DNA of 64,000 bases from Bagarius yarrelli (GCA_005784505.1 VCAZ01000134.1:707397-771396), one strand, 5' to 3'; counted from the stretch's first letter, positions 34,808 to 47,822 are shown. The notes: generated from the letters alone by a model not told the origin. Translations and numbers: made by a program.

Positions 34808-35301
34808 TGCCGAAACTGCAGCCTTTTCACTCCGACTCGCACGCAGCAAACTGACGGTGTCTGGAAGGGAAAATAACAGATTAATTTAGATAAATTACAA
34901 ATTTCTACCTGTGGATTTTGTTTGATTTCCAACAAAACATCCAAGGCAACTGAATGTGAAAAAAACAGTTTAAGGCAAAAACACACACACACACACGTGT
35001 GTTCTGGTAGGAGTTAACGTGAAGATCAGAATCGCCTCTATACTCATAGACCAAGAAAGTTTAAAGGTAAAATCCTCTAAAAAATTCCACTGGTTCTAGT
35101 ATATCTGATCGATTCATCATTTCTAACCACAATCTCCATTGCGGTGCCCTGCAGCGGTTATCCGGCTATAAAAAGCCCAAACGCGCATCGCCACAGCGGG
35201 CTAACGAGAGTCTTCTTATCATTTCTGAATCCGAGCAGGGCAAAAACACGGATCAGATCAAATAAGATCATGGTGTAGATTTTTTAAAGTAAATCCTAAG
35301 T

Positions 35302-35335
<34 letters not shown>

Positions 35336-36239
35336 TCATCCGCACATTTAAACAGCACAAACACCCAAACACAACACACTCAACCAGCAACAGTCACGCA
35401 ATGAAGTTCGCTTCCGGGTCAGGGGCGTTTTATAGTATGCGGTTGAACTAAGTATCCAAAAACTGAACAGTGCCCCCGTGCGGCCAATGTGTAGTATGAA
35501 CAAGGATATTGTGGTTTAAACTCTTATAGTTGCTTTCTATAACTTGACTGAGTAGGTAAAAAAATAGGACAATTATTGTTTAAAATAAATAATTACATCA
35601 TAAAAAATGTAAGTTTACTAACTGACTAGCTTTAATAACAAATTAAACAAATATTTCACAAAACCTGTATATGATTAGTTGGTCTTTAATTTCAATGCAA
35701 ACATAAATGATGAAACTTGAAGAATTTTATGTTTTACTGCAGTTTTAAATGTTAGTATCCGAGTTACGAGATATTAAAAATGATACACCTAATTCTAATC
35801 AATAAGAGTAGAAATTACATTTGTAGTTAAACTAACAAAAATAAAAATGCAACCACTCATTTGACACACAGCGAATGCACTTTTATTACTTATGACTTAA
35901 TCTTCAGTAAGCATGAGGTAGGAGGAATAGAAATCATTTACTAAATGAAATACATAGAAATGTTTTGTCATAATGTCCATCCATATGAATAACATGAAAA
36001 GTTATAAGGAAAAGAAAATCATTGCACTTCTAGAAAAGATACATGTCAAAATAAAAATTGTGTGTAAAAAAAAGTGTAATATTTACCAATTAAACAGTTT
36101 GATGAACCCACAAAAACACTTTATAAAATAAATAGATGAGGTAAATGTAAAGACAAACACATTTTCATTAATACCACATGCCAAATAATCTCCATATCCA
36201 CTTGTTCCACAAAAACAGCTAAATACATGGACTCTATAA
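34808..36239. other. cfap276 3' flank and intergenic DNA
   Basis: Contains short (CA)n at about 34978-34998, a locally CpG-richer stretch with TATAAAAAG at 35167-35175, and a longer (CA)n at about 35304-35334. The remaining AT-rich sequence to 36239 shows nothing recognisable. Confidence 0.45.
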
Positions 36240-36660
36240 GATCTTTCTCAATAGGTTCAGTTCATTTCAGTTCAGTCCAGTTTTATTTGTTTGGTGCTTT
36301 TTACAATGGTGATTGTCACAAAGCAGCTTTACACAATTGAAGAAATTATGAGACAGAATGAAACAGAAATCAGTTTGTCCCTGATGAGCAAGCCGGGGGC
36401 GACGGCGGCAAGGAAAAACTCCCTGAGATGAGATAGGAAAAAACCTTCAGAGGAACCAGACTCAACAGAGAACCCATCCTCATTTGGGTGAAAAACAAGT
36501 AGCAGGGATTATGTGGTTACATTGTGTGTGAACAATTTAAATCATTAGTCCTTAAAGAGCAGCTGGAACGTCTTAGGTGTGCTGTGGTATTTGATAGCAA
36601 GGTGTTAGCAACAGATTCTGTAAGTTGTGATGTGGGTCTCTATGGCCCGTAACTAGAGTG
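36240..36660 (-). repeat. Dispersed retroposon-like repeat (family C)
   Basis: Minus-orientation copy: ATTGTCACAAAGCAGCTTTA at the end, AGGAAAAACTCCCTGAGATG, GAGGAACCAGACTC, CATCCTCATTTGGGTG. Same family as 14480-15000. Confidence 0.6.
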
Positions 36661-36689
36661 ACTTATATTGATCTCATTTTTTAATTTTT

Positions 36690-36800
36690 ATTTAAGGTTT
36701 AAGCACCTTGCTGAGGGGCCCAGCAGTGGCAGTTTCATAGTGCTGGGGATTTTTTAGATTATCACTCCAACAACTTAACTACTGAGCTACCACTTCCCCC
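36690..36800 (-). repeat. Family A SINE, truncated
   Basis: Minus-orientation head half (GCACCTTGCTGAGGGGCC, CAGCAGTGGCAGTTTC, CAACAACTTAACTACTGAGC). Confidence 0.55.
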
Positions 36801-37025
36801 AAACATCCCACAGATGCTTATTAAGATTGAGATCTGGGGAATTCGGAGGGAAAGTAAACACAGTAAACAGTTCCAAAGAATTTTGGCGGTGTAGCAGGAA
36901 GCGTTAACCTACAGAAAGAGGCCACTGTCGAGGTGCAGTTAATCAGCAATGATGGTCAGGTAGATGGTAGTTGACAAAGTAACATCCAGATGAACTCCAG
37001 TATTCGAGGTTTCCTCAAATAATCA
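36795..37025 (-). pseudogene. Tc1-like transposase fragment with stop codons
   Basis: On the minus strand the reading VHLDVTLSTTIYLTIIAD is followed by an in-frame stop, another stop after DSGLFL, and then text derived from the QDNAPCHTAK and PNSPDLNPIEHLW region of Tc1-type DDE transposases (CYTAKI, then NSPDLN-like sequence before GGGATG). Decayed beyond function; no terminal repeats found nearby. Confidence 0.6.
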
Positions 37026-37099
37026 ACACGTGTGCACAAAGCCGTCCGTATAATGTAAAAGAAAAAAAATATTAATCAGTACAGGCATCCATGTATTTC

Positions 37100-37260
37100 A
37101 TGTAGATGACAAAAAAATTTTGATTTGTGTGTGTGGTTGTTTGTCTGTATGTAACCCTGCAGTGGACTGGTGAACTGTCCATTTTCCTTTCGGGGAAGAC
37201 TCCAGCAGATCTCCGTGATCCTGATAAATAAGTGAGTATAGACAATGGATGGATAGTTTG
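37100..37260 (+). repeat. Fragment of DANA-like SINE 3' half
   Basis: GGTTGTTTGTCTGTATGTAA, CTGCAGTGGACTGGTGAAC, CGGGGAAGACTCCAGCAG and an end with GACAATGGATGGATAG. Plus orientation. Confidence 0.5.
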
Positions 37261-37528
37261 ATGAATGGGTTTCTTGTCTAAATGGCCACAAAACACATAA
37301 ATTATTCCTAAAAATAGTTCAATCTGGAAAAAATCAATTGTATACTTATATATCAAACCCAAATGAGTGTTCTGTTTAAAAAAAGTTTTAGGTAAGATAT
37401 TTTTAAGAACTTTAAAAAACATTTTTCAAGGGTTCTTTGTTCCAAGACTGTAGGGCTGGAAGTCAGTCTCTAGAGAACAGTTAGGAAGGTAGGTATCTGC
37501 CAATGGTTTTCACACCATTCCTCCTAAG

Positions 37529-37530
<2 letters not shown>

Positions 37531-37570
<40 letters not shown>
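37531..37570. repeat. (CA)n microsatellite
   Basis: About twenty CA units. The open frame 37503-37811 is partly made of this repeat and is not called. Confidence 0.95.
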
Positions 37571-37571
<1 letters not shown>

Positions 37572-38385
37572 GCCACTCTCACACACTCGTACAATGGATT
37601 TCCTATGTCAGTCTTCCAAACTGTTCACAACATGATGTTTCGATTCGGGGGGGGTGGGGTGGATTCTGATGGTCGTGTTGTTGCATTGCACTGCCAATAC
37701 ATTCACAGGTGGGAGACGATGCAATGCTTTTCATCGATAAACAGCTCCCCATGGACTCCCTGCTGCTTTTCACATGGAAATCAAGCTCTGTTTCATCAGC
37801 TGATCTTTTAATTCAGGGAATGGCTATGAGCAAAGAGAGCTGACCATCTGCCAGCTGGGCGAGACCATAAAGATAAATCTAACAAATCTAAGGGAATGAG
37901 AAATCTGAGACATGCCAAGAAAATTATACTAAAAGGAAAGTTTTTTTTTTTTTTTTACTTCGTGGCACAAAGCGCTACAGGTTAAGCAGACTGTGTTAAA
38001 AAAATTGGCAGCAAAAGAGGTCTGCTGGAAAAATAAAGCGAGACAATGAAGATATTTCATTTAATCATTGTTGATCCTGTCCATCAGCTCAATAGGACTA
38101 TTTGCCAGCTGTCCCAGGCACTCGTCTCTTGTTTAGCTCTTTTGTCTCCACTTTCCTTCCCTCTTGCTCTATTCAAGCCAGCACCAACCAACCAACCAAC
38201 CAAACCCACCATGACAGAAATGTGTGTGTATTTCTAGTCAGGGACTAGAGTTTGGATATTAAGAAAAATTGTACTAGGGGGACGACAAGTATAAACCAAG
38301 TATATCTTAAAATGACACCTAACATAAGTACCAGTTTATAATTACCCAGAAATACTTAATAGTATTTGAATTATTATTGAAATAA

Positions 38386-38657
38386 GCGTGTTAATTTTAT
38401 GTAGGCTACTCCCCCCCTACTTTGAAGTAAAATGGTACGTTCCAAAGGCAGCCGTGCCGTCTCTTTTGGGTAGGTCCGGTATCTCAGCAGCACTGAGACA
38501 GGAGTGTGTGCGCGTGTGTAAGAAAGTGTGTGTTTGTAGGTGTGTGTGTCTGTGTCTGCGCGCACATGTGCATCCTTGCCGAGCGTCTGTGTTAATGGAT
38601 TAAAAAGTTGACAAGCTCATTTACAGAAGCAGCTCAGACTGAGAATCCCAAAAAAGG
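38386..38657 (+). promoter_or_regulatory. Possible 5' non-coding exon/promoter of inava
   Basis: A locally GC- and TG-rich block ends in AGACTGAGAATCCCAAAAAA followed by a good donor, GGTATGTTTG (about 38656). Acceptor-like TCATCGACAG stands at about 41380 upstream of the inava ATG. This would give a 5' UTR exon about 2.8 kb upstream. There is no direct evidence of transcription. Confidence 0.25.
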
Positions 38658-41370
38658 TATGTTTGAATAAAAGTTTAAGGTATTGAATATTATTTATTAA
38701 TATATTTATCCTCTATTTATGCTTTCCTTTATTCTGACTGTAATAAGGATGTGCATTTAAAATCTTTATGGTGATGTATATTAAAGCAGTAGGTCTATTG
38801 TCAGTTTGATAAATAAAAAGATGATGATCAGATGATGATGATGATGATGATGATGATAAAGATCACCAGATACCTTTTTTTCTTTACAACCAAATCAAAA
38901 GCCAATTGTTATTTATGTGTGATTAGGTATTTAACCCACAGTTTTATGATTATGATGAAGATAATGGGGGGAAGTGTTATAAAGTATACAATAGCTTTAT
39001 GAGTTAAATATTCTATTCTAAATTAACATTATCTTCATAAATTTTGAACAACAGCTTATTTTTCTACTACATTTTAATTTTTTAACTAATTAAGAGGCCC
39101 AGTTATCGTATGTTAACACTAAGTAGAATAATGCAGCAGAGAAAACGGATTAGGTTTCCTATTTGTACAGTTTCTAGTTGGTGCAATGATGTACAATTAA
39201 GTCATCAAAATGTTATGTATGTATGTAAAATGTTAGTATCAGTTTGATAGTTTTTAGTGGTTTATGCCAGTCCAAATGTTTTATTACACAAGCAATCATA
39301 GAAAAAAATATGTAATATTAGTTGTACCAGTTGATACATGACTATTTGCCTTGTTGTAAACAAGAAATACAATGGTTAAAAGTTGTATGTAAAGCAGCAT
39401 CGGGTAAAAAAAAAAACGTCAGGTAAACTAAGAACTTGCACTTTGCATTATCTATCTATCCGTCCATCCGTCCTTCTATCCATCCATCTATAAATATATA
39501 TTGCAGCATGAAGCTGTACTGCTCATCTGTCTCCTTTTTCTACCAAATATAATTTGGACATGTAATTTAGTTTGTTTAAAATAATTTAGAGATTTTTACC
39601 AGACACAAAAGTAAGTTATACTGTTAAGCCGTTTTGCCATTCCCATAACATCAGCATGTACGCACTTCATCACCCCATTAATTACAGGTTGCGCATACAT
39701 GCTGGTTCGGGTTCAAGTCTCCCCTCAGACTTTCCAACATCTAGGCCACTCTGGGAATTCCAAACCCTAACCGCAGTGGTAATGAATATGGCTTTGGATG
39801 CGATCCAAAAGATTCCCGCTCCAAACGAAAAAACCTTGGAGGAGACAACACAGGCTACAGTCCATAAACAACCATTTCCTGTGATGTCTCCTTGTTATGC
39901 TTCACTGAAATATGAGGATGGGTGTGTCAGTACACTACAGCATTTTGCTTCAGATTAGTAGATCATAGCAATGTCCTGTTTGATCCTTTAGAGCAATTAG
40001 GTGAGTAACTTTACAGACATTAAGTCATATTTGCAGGGTGGAGTGGAGTGGAGCGTAAATGTAGTATGTGTTTTTTTGCGAAGTTGCAGTGGTCCGGATA
40101 ATATGTTGCATTGACAGAATTCATCCCACGGTCCTGACCACATTCTCACACACAGCTATAATAGGAGAAACAAGAGAACTGTCTACTCTGCATTCTTAGG
40201 CTGAGGCAGATTCTACCAATGAATACTGTCTTCTCAGCAAATTAGTCACACTGCCGTGGTGATAAAATAGTTCTGCGTAAGGTGCAGGCTGCTTTCTGTG
40301 TTCTGATCTAAGCTGTATCTGTGTATATGAGGTAAAGGCTGAACGTCTCATAAAGCCACAAGGGATTTTACAACAACATCCTGTAAAATGCAAGTCATTC
40401 AGGAAAAAGGCTGCGATAATCAAAATTAGACCGGGTCTCAAAGGGATGTTGGCGTGTTGTGCTGAAATTTTGGCAGCAGTTCAAAACTTGTTTTTGCCTG
40501 ACCCTGCTTTGAGTGCTTAAGATCAGTTTCTGGATATAAAAGGGTCTTTTCATCGGTATCAAGGTTGTTAAAGGTTAGCCTACCCACTCGAAGACATGTG
40601 ATCATATAAGGGAGGTAATTTTGATGTTCAGTTGAATAATAGTGGGTCGAATCCGGAATTAATTTATAACAAATTAGGACTAGGCCTATTCCTTTATATA
40701 TTTCTAAATATTTAGGCTTTACTAAAGCTTGTTATAAGATGTATATTGTGTATATCTTTGAGATCACAATAAGAGCGGATTTAAAGAGATTAATAGCACT
40801 CTGTCCCTTCTGACATTGTTCTAGTTTAGATAAGAAAAGGAAGTTTTTTTGGTGTGGGGGAAACGACAGGTGCAGTCTCCAGGAGGAGGGGAGCGCTCCT
40901 ATAGCCATCTGTTTTCTTTCAGGGTGTTTAGTTTTCTGAACACACTTACCCACACACTCTATCACCATGTCAGCACGTGTGCTTGCACACACACAGACAC
41001 ACGCGCATACTAGACCAGGTCGCCATGGCGCTGTATAGAGAATAAGCCCCGGCACATGTGCACGGTCAACCATGGGGTGTGTTTCTATTGTGTTGTAAGA
41101 CATTAAAGCAGTGGAGGAGGTGCAGGCTTTATTTTAAGTAAAGGATGGGTGGATATGCCCGAAGTGACCAGTTGCACTTTCTCTAGCCTCAGTTGTTGGG
41201 TAGATTCGTAGAAACCAGTGTGCTCAACATTTGCCTAAAAAGGGTAGGCTATGCATAGTGTAGGCCACACATTTGGTTTACAAATAACACGTGGTTCCAA
41301 AACAGAAAGCAATATGATAAGGTGTACAAGTTGAAAACAGGAAGTAGCCTCGAATTCCATGTTGTGTTTC
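38658..41370. other. Region upstream of inava coding exon 1
   Basis: Contains a (GAT)n run at about 38820-38858 and (TATC/CATC)n near 39452-39490. Open frames 39656-39958, 40196-40441 and 40732-41103 have no family resemblance I recognise and no splice or Kozak support. Probably intron 1 or upstream DNA of inava. Confidence 0.4.
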
Positions 41371-41416
41371 TCATCGACAGAGACATTGGGACAACTTGCT
41401 TCTTAAAGCAGGAAAC

Positions 41417-44400
41417 ATGGACTGCAAGGAAGAAATCAGTGACTCGGACAGTGGGATCATTTTAAACTCTGGTAGGAAACTAAAACCACATTCTGTGCAA
41501 AATTATTGTAGATTAAAGCAAAAAGTCTTAATTAACCTAAAAGAAATCTGCATAAACAGATTAACTACTTCATTAATGCCACCATTAGATATCAACTTTT
41601 AAACTGGAATGAATAACTAGCATCCCGGTTAAGCTACTTCAGTGAAATATTAACAATATTATAGATTCTTAATTCCATATCCAGGGTAGATGAGAGGGAA
41701 ACCATGTTCCTTAAAACAAAAAGCCATTATACATTTTCCAAGCTATAATCTAATTTCTATAATCTTAAATAGTCAGTTTTACCTATCTTAGCTTTAACAT
41801 AGTTTTTAAACATTACTGACACCCAGATTGATCTCTTATATCTTCATTTATAACGCATCGTTTTTACTTTTGAAGGTCCAGACAGTCCAACATCCCCTGT
41901 GAAGGACCTCAGCACCCACACTCGAGCCATGAGGCTAAAGCACCAGGCTCTGGAGGACAGGCTGGAGCTGTGTCTTCTGGAACTAAAGAAGCTGTGCATC
42001 AGAGAGGCAGTAAGTAATATTTTGTTGTCTGTTTTTTTTTTTTATTATTATTTTAGTTATTATTTATTTTATAACGCACTCCTACTAATTAACGATGCGG
42101 CTTCAGTTCATGTGTAATTTATGCTTTTTCATAACATTATAAAAAAAGCTGTGGATTATAAACACTGTGGAATAAAAAAATAATGTTAAAAAGTTCAGTA
42201 AGGTACTTGACATGATTGATGTTAGTCAGATTAAAAGATTGTGAGAGTTGCTTCGTTTGAGACTTTGAGCCAGCCAGCTAGTAGGAGTTGCTTTGCCTTT
42301 GCTGAGCTTCCTATTGTTCTTTTAATGGAGTCAGTAGTGCGAGTCAACAGTGGGGTAGTTGTGAAACATATGCTTCTTTGCAAGGCAGTCTGGGTGATTC
42401 TTATTCATAATGGCCTAGGATTCCGATTTATTGTTTAACTATAAAAACGCTTTGTACAGTGTAAACATCCACTCAAGGACCTATAGCCAATACACATTAA
42501 TCTAAAGATGATTATCTTGTTCTTGTTTATACAGTATATATTTGTAAAGACAAAAGTGATAGTTGATTTGTTTTTTTTTAAGGAACTTACTGGAAAGTTG
42601 TCATCGGACTATCCTTCGATGCCGAACGAGAACCCGCCGGAGATCAGGCGACGTGTAGGGGCGTCTTTTAAACTGGATGAAGGCTTGATTCCTCATAGAG
42701 ATGGAGAGGTACAACAAAGCTGAAGCTAATATGAAGCTATAACTTTTTATTCAATAAAAAAGAAAAAAACTGAGGTCAAATAAACTGATTCTAAAAATCA
42801 TTTAGATGAACAGGTTATATAACCGAACATCGCATAATAATTGCGCTTGCTTTAAATGGGCTGTAGGAATCAGAGGTGAATTCGCTTGAGGCTGATTTGG
42901 CTCTCCAGAGGCAGATATGTGAAGCCTCTCGCAGGCTGTCTCTTGAGGAACACATCAGCAAGCCGGTAAGGAAGAGTCGACTGCAGCAATGCAAACGTGA
43001 GGAAAAGAAAATGAAGGCGCTCCAGGAAGCTGTGTTAAAACACTGCATCAACCCCAGCTGTGTTTCACCAAAGACCTGCAGTTCCTCCAGACAAAAAGGT
43101 AAGAGTCTAAATCTCAGTTGTGGGCTGTTTAGTACACTGGTTGTCAGCATGATTGTGCCTAGAGTGACTTTTTCCCACAATATTTAATATAAAATTATTT
43201 TTGCCTTTTCTGTATTTTATTATCCCACATGCCAATAAAATATTTACAGCATTTGGCCTTGCTCAGGTTTCCAGCAGATAGATGGATGAATGAATGGACG
43301 GACAGAGTTTATACATTTGTTTTAAGCACGGGTTTCTTCTGGTATTTTGGTGGCCTCCCCCTGTCCAGACAATGCTTAATGTTCAATGCTGTTAAACTAG
43401 TACTCTGACCATCGTGTCCCCTGCCTTGTGTCTCTAAACCCCTGGAATAAGCTTCATCTTATATCACAAACTTAGAAATTAGCAAAGACCTATTGCTAAC
43501 ATTTACTGTTTATCTTTGCACTGGAGTGTCAAAATGATTGAAGCTGAGTTATATTAATACATTTCATCCTGATTATTCGCTATAAACAGAGAACAACATT
43601 TGGATATACAAGCTTCAGTTTTTATTGTTAGGCAGTAACAGTGCATATCTTGACAGTTTATTTTTATCTCTTGTTAGCCCTAGATCTCATACAACGAGTA
43701 TGATGTAACAGTTAAAAATATTTTAACAACTAACTTTGAACTTGTTCTGATTTCTAGACCTGTGCATGTCCGATGACAGCTCACTGTCTGACGTCACTGC
43801 TCATGATGATGGTAAGGGGGCCGTCCTTTATAGTTACTCAAGTAACTAAAATTAAATCATAAGAAATTAAATATTTAATGCAGTTGTTTTTTTTTGTCAC
43901 AGATTTGGAGCCATGCCTTTTGTCTCCTGTGGCTCTGGAGTCTGAAACCAGATTCCAGCACACATTAACCCTCTCACCTTGTCACGGAACAAAACATGCC
44001 GGTTCCAGCTCCAGCCTGGAATATGACCGATCACCAATCCAAAACATGCCGTGGAGAGAATCCAGTCTCGATCAGCCCTACCAGAAACAGAAGAAGCTTC
44101 CCTCTGCCAGCAGCAGCAGATCAAGGTAAAGCTAGAGATCATGTGATACTGTTATAATGATAATGGTAATTTTTAAAACACATATTTTTTTATTACCGAA
44201 CTCCAAGTGCACCAATTTTAATTGTTTATCAGGCAAGCATAGAATCTGACAGTTTTAATAAATCAGTTTGAGTGTCGTTTCAGAAGTTGTTTTTTTTTAA
44301 CAAACGACATTAAATAATACAGTATTCATTTATTATGCATCCTTATCATAAATAATATATTAATCAAATCAATTAGATTCAATAAGGCAAACTATAATTA

Positions 44401-44494
44401 CATCACTGTTAAAAACACATTTTTTTCTTAAAATCAAAATTAATAAGTAAGTAAGTTTAGCACATACTAAACTGGAATGAGACTAGTTTAATAC

Positions 44495-44538
<44 letters not shown>

Positions 44539-46193
44539 CAGTAGTCCATCAATAATCTCAACCGACCAGAGACTGGATGACATTCCTCCCGCTCCCCAGT
44601 TTGTATTTAAAAGCCTGGCAATGCGCAACAATAACTCCAGCAGCGCCCCCTCCACCCCGGAGCTGCCACTGCGCCGCCACATCTCTCAATCCTTCAGGTA
44701 ATCCCACAGATTCAACACCTAGCAAAGTTGATAAGAACTTTGCTTTTAAAATAAAAATAATAATAATTTTAGATCTTATGCATGTATTACTTATGCAGTT
44801 AGTCAGTTAATTTAACATACTTCTGATAAAATGTCATGGGGGGGGGGGGGGACCAGGGGTCAAATTGAACAGGGTAAAAGAATTCTGAGCTTCCACACTT
44901 TGCTTTATGTGAACACCAAGGGTAGCTACGATTTAGCAATTTAATTTTAAAGCAATATGAATTATGCTGGAAAATAATGCACACTCAAACAAATACAAAC
45001 AAATTTATTTAAATCTAGCAAAATAGATTCCCTCAGTCAAGTCTGTTCATACACTTCTATTTATAGCTCATCAACATCAAGGCTGATTTGGCATTTAAAA
45101 AAAAATTGTTTCAGACAGAAACAGTAAATGTTAGAGTTTATGACTAGAAAAAACCATGAACACTTAACTGTACAATTATAAATCACATATGATTAATAAA
45201 TCGTTCACGTTGCAGTTAAACATGTTATGATGTTCACAACAGGTTTCCCAGAACCAAGCCAGACGTAAACAAACCAAGTTTGGACCTGAGCCGCGGAAGG
45301 ACGAAGCTCCCGCGCCGCCGCGTGACTGACTTTGCCTTGGCTTACTCAGTACAGCGTCTGTATCAGTGCAGCTCAGAGGACAGCAGCTCGGAGCATTCCA
45401 TTTCCTCTTACAGCAGCTCATCCAGCCACGAGTTAACGTCAGAGGCGACTAAAGCTTGCCCACCCCCTTACAGTTTCAACCACACCACTCCTAACAACTC
45501 TCAGGCCCAGCGCTCCACCACCAACAACAACAACAACATACTTCCCAAAAACAACCAGCTAGTAAACAAACAAATAAACAAACCAACTGTGACCAGCCAT
45601 GGTCAAGAAAACAGCAAGAACAAGATGCTGCCTGAGAGGGATATCAGAAAGCTTAACCTACCTTTGACCTCACCACATACAAATATGCTGCAAGTAGAGG
45701 TGACTTCACCTAATAAGTGTATAACTAAACCTCCTCCACCGTACCATAGGCTGGCCCGCACACCCTCACTGAAGGAGTATCCCAATCATCCGAGCAGACT
45801 CCTTCCCCGAGATGTGGTCACCAACGATCTCAGGGCATGGCATGAGAGGAACAACGCAGGGGAAATCAAGCATCGGCCACTGGAACGACACGGGTCTATG
45901 CGTGCTAAATGCTTACAAGATCAAGGGCCGCCACCCTACCACCAGATCCAGTCTCAGAGACGGGTAAAGACCTCAACTGTTATGCTATAGATTAACGAAA
46001 GCTAAGGAGATAGTCTTATTTGATAAATAATATTTGTTTAGAATAAAAGCAAGAAGAAACAAAATGCACAAAAGTATCTTTGGTTCATTGTGATTTTTGT
46101 TTTTTGCAGAAAGTGATTCTTCAGCGAGCTCCTGATGGAACTCCTCTGCAGTGGTATGAAGAAGACGACTGCGAAATTGTAAGCCAGGTTTAG
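41417..46193 (+). CDS. inava: INAVA (C1orf106), innate immunity activator / epithelial junction adaptor
   Basis: Adaptor acting with cytohesin Arf-GEFs at epithelial junctions and in pattern-receptor signalling in mammals. Nine coding exons: 41417-41471, 41876-42009, 42583-42708, 42867-43098, 43758-43811, 43903-44125, 44542-44697, 45243-45963, 46110-46193 (1,785 nt, 594 residues), phases consistent. The N-terminus MDCKEEISDSDSGIIL, then GPDSPTSPVKDL, matches the family. Next comes the conserved coiled CUPID/DUF3338 region (LEDRLELCLLELKKLCIREA, ELTGKLSSDYP, RRRVGASFKLDEG, QICEASRRLSLEE). Short linear motifs follow: MSDDSSLSD, QNMPWRESSLDQPYQK, APSTPELPLRRHISQSFR, ARTPSLKEYP and LRAWHERNNAG, and the end is EIVSQV. 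Exon 8 is serine/proline-rich with two PPPPYH-type motifs. A polyadenylation signal lies at 46294. Teleosts can have two copies; I do not assign a or b. Confidence 0.93.
44495..44538. repeat. (TG)n tract abutting inava exon 7 acceptor
   Basis: About twenty TG units on the sense strand ending a few bases before the AGCAG acceptor; exon 7 starts at 44542. It replaces the usual pyrimidine tract. Confidence 0.9.
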
Positions 46194-46293
46194 AACAAAC
46201 TTAGCTGAAATGCAGAAGCGTCTTTAGATGTCAATAATACATAACTTTTTTATCTATTTATTGAGCCAATGGACTCTGATGCTTATGTCTAAT

Positions 46294-46299
46294 AATAAA
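46294..46299 (+). terminator. Polyadenylation signal of inava
   Basis: AATAAA about 100 bases after the inava stop codon; the nearest canonical hexamer downstream. Confidence 0.5.
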
Positions 46300-46688
46300 A
46301 TGCTGATTCTGAGTAAAAAGTGAAGCTGAACCCAGTTGTTGTTGCAAATTGTTACCAACTGTGGCGCCATTTATTATACAAACGCTGACTGAAATTCGAG
46401 TCTGAGAATTACTTAACCGTAAGGCATCATGCCATATTTTCTGTGACGAGGATGATGACGATTGTTATTATTATTATTATTATTGTTGTTGGTCCAGTTT
46501 GTTTGTGTCTGGTACACAGTTTCCTCTTTTTATTTAAATATAATGTAATACATTATGCATTAATATAATATTTATGTTGTTTTACTCCTAAATCTTTTTT
46601 GTACACATTTCTATGTTTAAATATCATCGTTAGACGCTGCTATGCTGTTTACCTGCTCCTGAACTGCCTGCTAGAAAGAAATTCCTTT

Positions 46689-46689
<1 letters not shown>

Positions 46690-46740
<51 letters not shown>

Positions 46741-46755
46741 AATATATATATATGT
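46690..46755. repeat. (AT)n microsatellite
   Basis: About 24 AT units followed by ATATATATATGTGTG. Confidence 0.95.
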
Positions 46756-47241
46756 GTGTACTAACAACCTAATGTGTATTTAATGTTTTTTTTAAAAAAT
46801 AAATATACTATTAAAACTGCGTATCATTTCGTCACTCGCTACACACACATATGGAATTAAAAAACTGTTGTTAAAACTGTCACATTCGAATAAAACTGCT
46901 ATCTATATTATTTATTATCTTACAAATTTTATTATATTACACAAAAATCAATCTCACAATCACTTTATTATTAATTGTGGTATATTTACTAGTCAACATT
47001 GTGGTATATTAACTAGGACAACTTTGATGAACTTTTATAATCCATGTCAAATGTTGACTTCTGTAATATTAGTGGCGTTTCTGCTAACAGCTATGTTAGG
47101 ACCACACCCAATTTTTGCATACTTTGATTACCTTCATCTAAGCAGACTTTGCGCTTTAAAAAAAAATCTTGATTATATTCTTTTGGTTATACTATTGTTT
47201 ACACCAAACTCAGCAATTGATTTAAATAACCACAACACCGC

Positions 47242-47822
47242 TGCCGCACTGTGGCTTAGTGGTTAGCACTGTTGTCTTACAGCAAAGAGGTCACAGATTC
47301 TTGTCTCCGGCGGGGGTTTTTCTGTGTGGAGTTTGCATGTTCCGTGCGTGCTTTTGTGGGTTTACTCCAGTTTCCTCCCACAGTCCAAAAACATGCATTG
47401 ATTGATTAGTTAGTGGATCTGGTTTATCTGGTCAGAGGAGAACTGACCCCCGCTGACTAGGCCTGGTTTCTTCCAATGTTTTTTTTCTCCATTTTTTCCA
47501 TTCCAGGTCCCTGACGGAGTTTTGGTTCCTTGCCGTGTTGCCTCTGGCTTGCTTAGTTGGGGACTCTTAATTTATAGATATAAATCAAAATGAGTGTTGA
47601 TTGATGTCTTTTCTGATGTAATTCTGTAAAGCTGCTTTAAAACAATCCCAATTGTTGTTTAAAACAATTCCAAGTGCTATAGAAATAAAGGCGACTTGAT
47701 TCTAAAGTGCCCATAGTAAAGTGTGTGTGTGGTTGTTTATCTGTATGTGGCCCTGTGATGGACTGACAACCTGTCCAGGATAGACCCTACCTGTCTATCC
47801 AGAGCATAGACAATGGACAGAT
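47242..47822 (+). repeat. DANA-like SINE split by a family C repeat
   Basis: The plus-orientation head and body (CACTGTGGCTTAGTGGTTAG to CCCACAGTCCAAAAACATGC, 47242 to about 47410) are separated from the 3' half (about 47706-47822: GTGCCCATAGTAAAGTG, GGACTGACAACCTGTCCAGG). Between them lies a family C insertion (about 47440-47705: TTGGTTCCTTGCCGTGTTGC to CTGTAAAGCTGCTTTAAAAC and AATAAAGGCGACTTGATT). Confidence 0.6.

Noticed and set aside
37503..37811. 102-codon open frame with a His-Thr run
   Set aside because: The start is a (CA)n microsatellite and the rest shows no family resemblance.
39656..39958. 100-codon open frame upstream of inava
   Set aside because: No homology I recognise and no splice signals framing it; kept only as unexplained sequence.
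46868..47266. 132-codon open frame downstream of inava
   Set aside because: AT-rich composition, runs into a SINE head, no recognisable domain.
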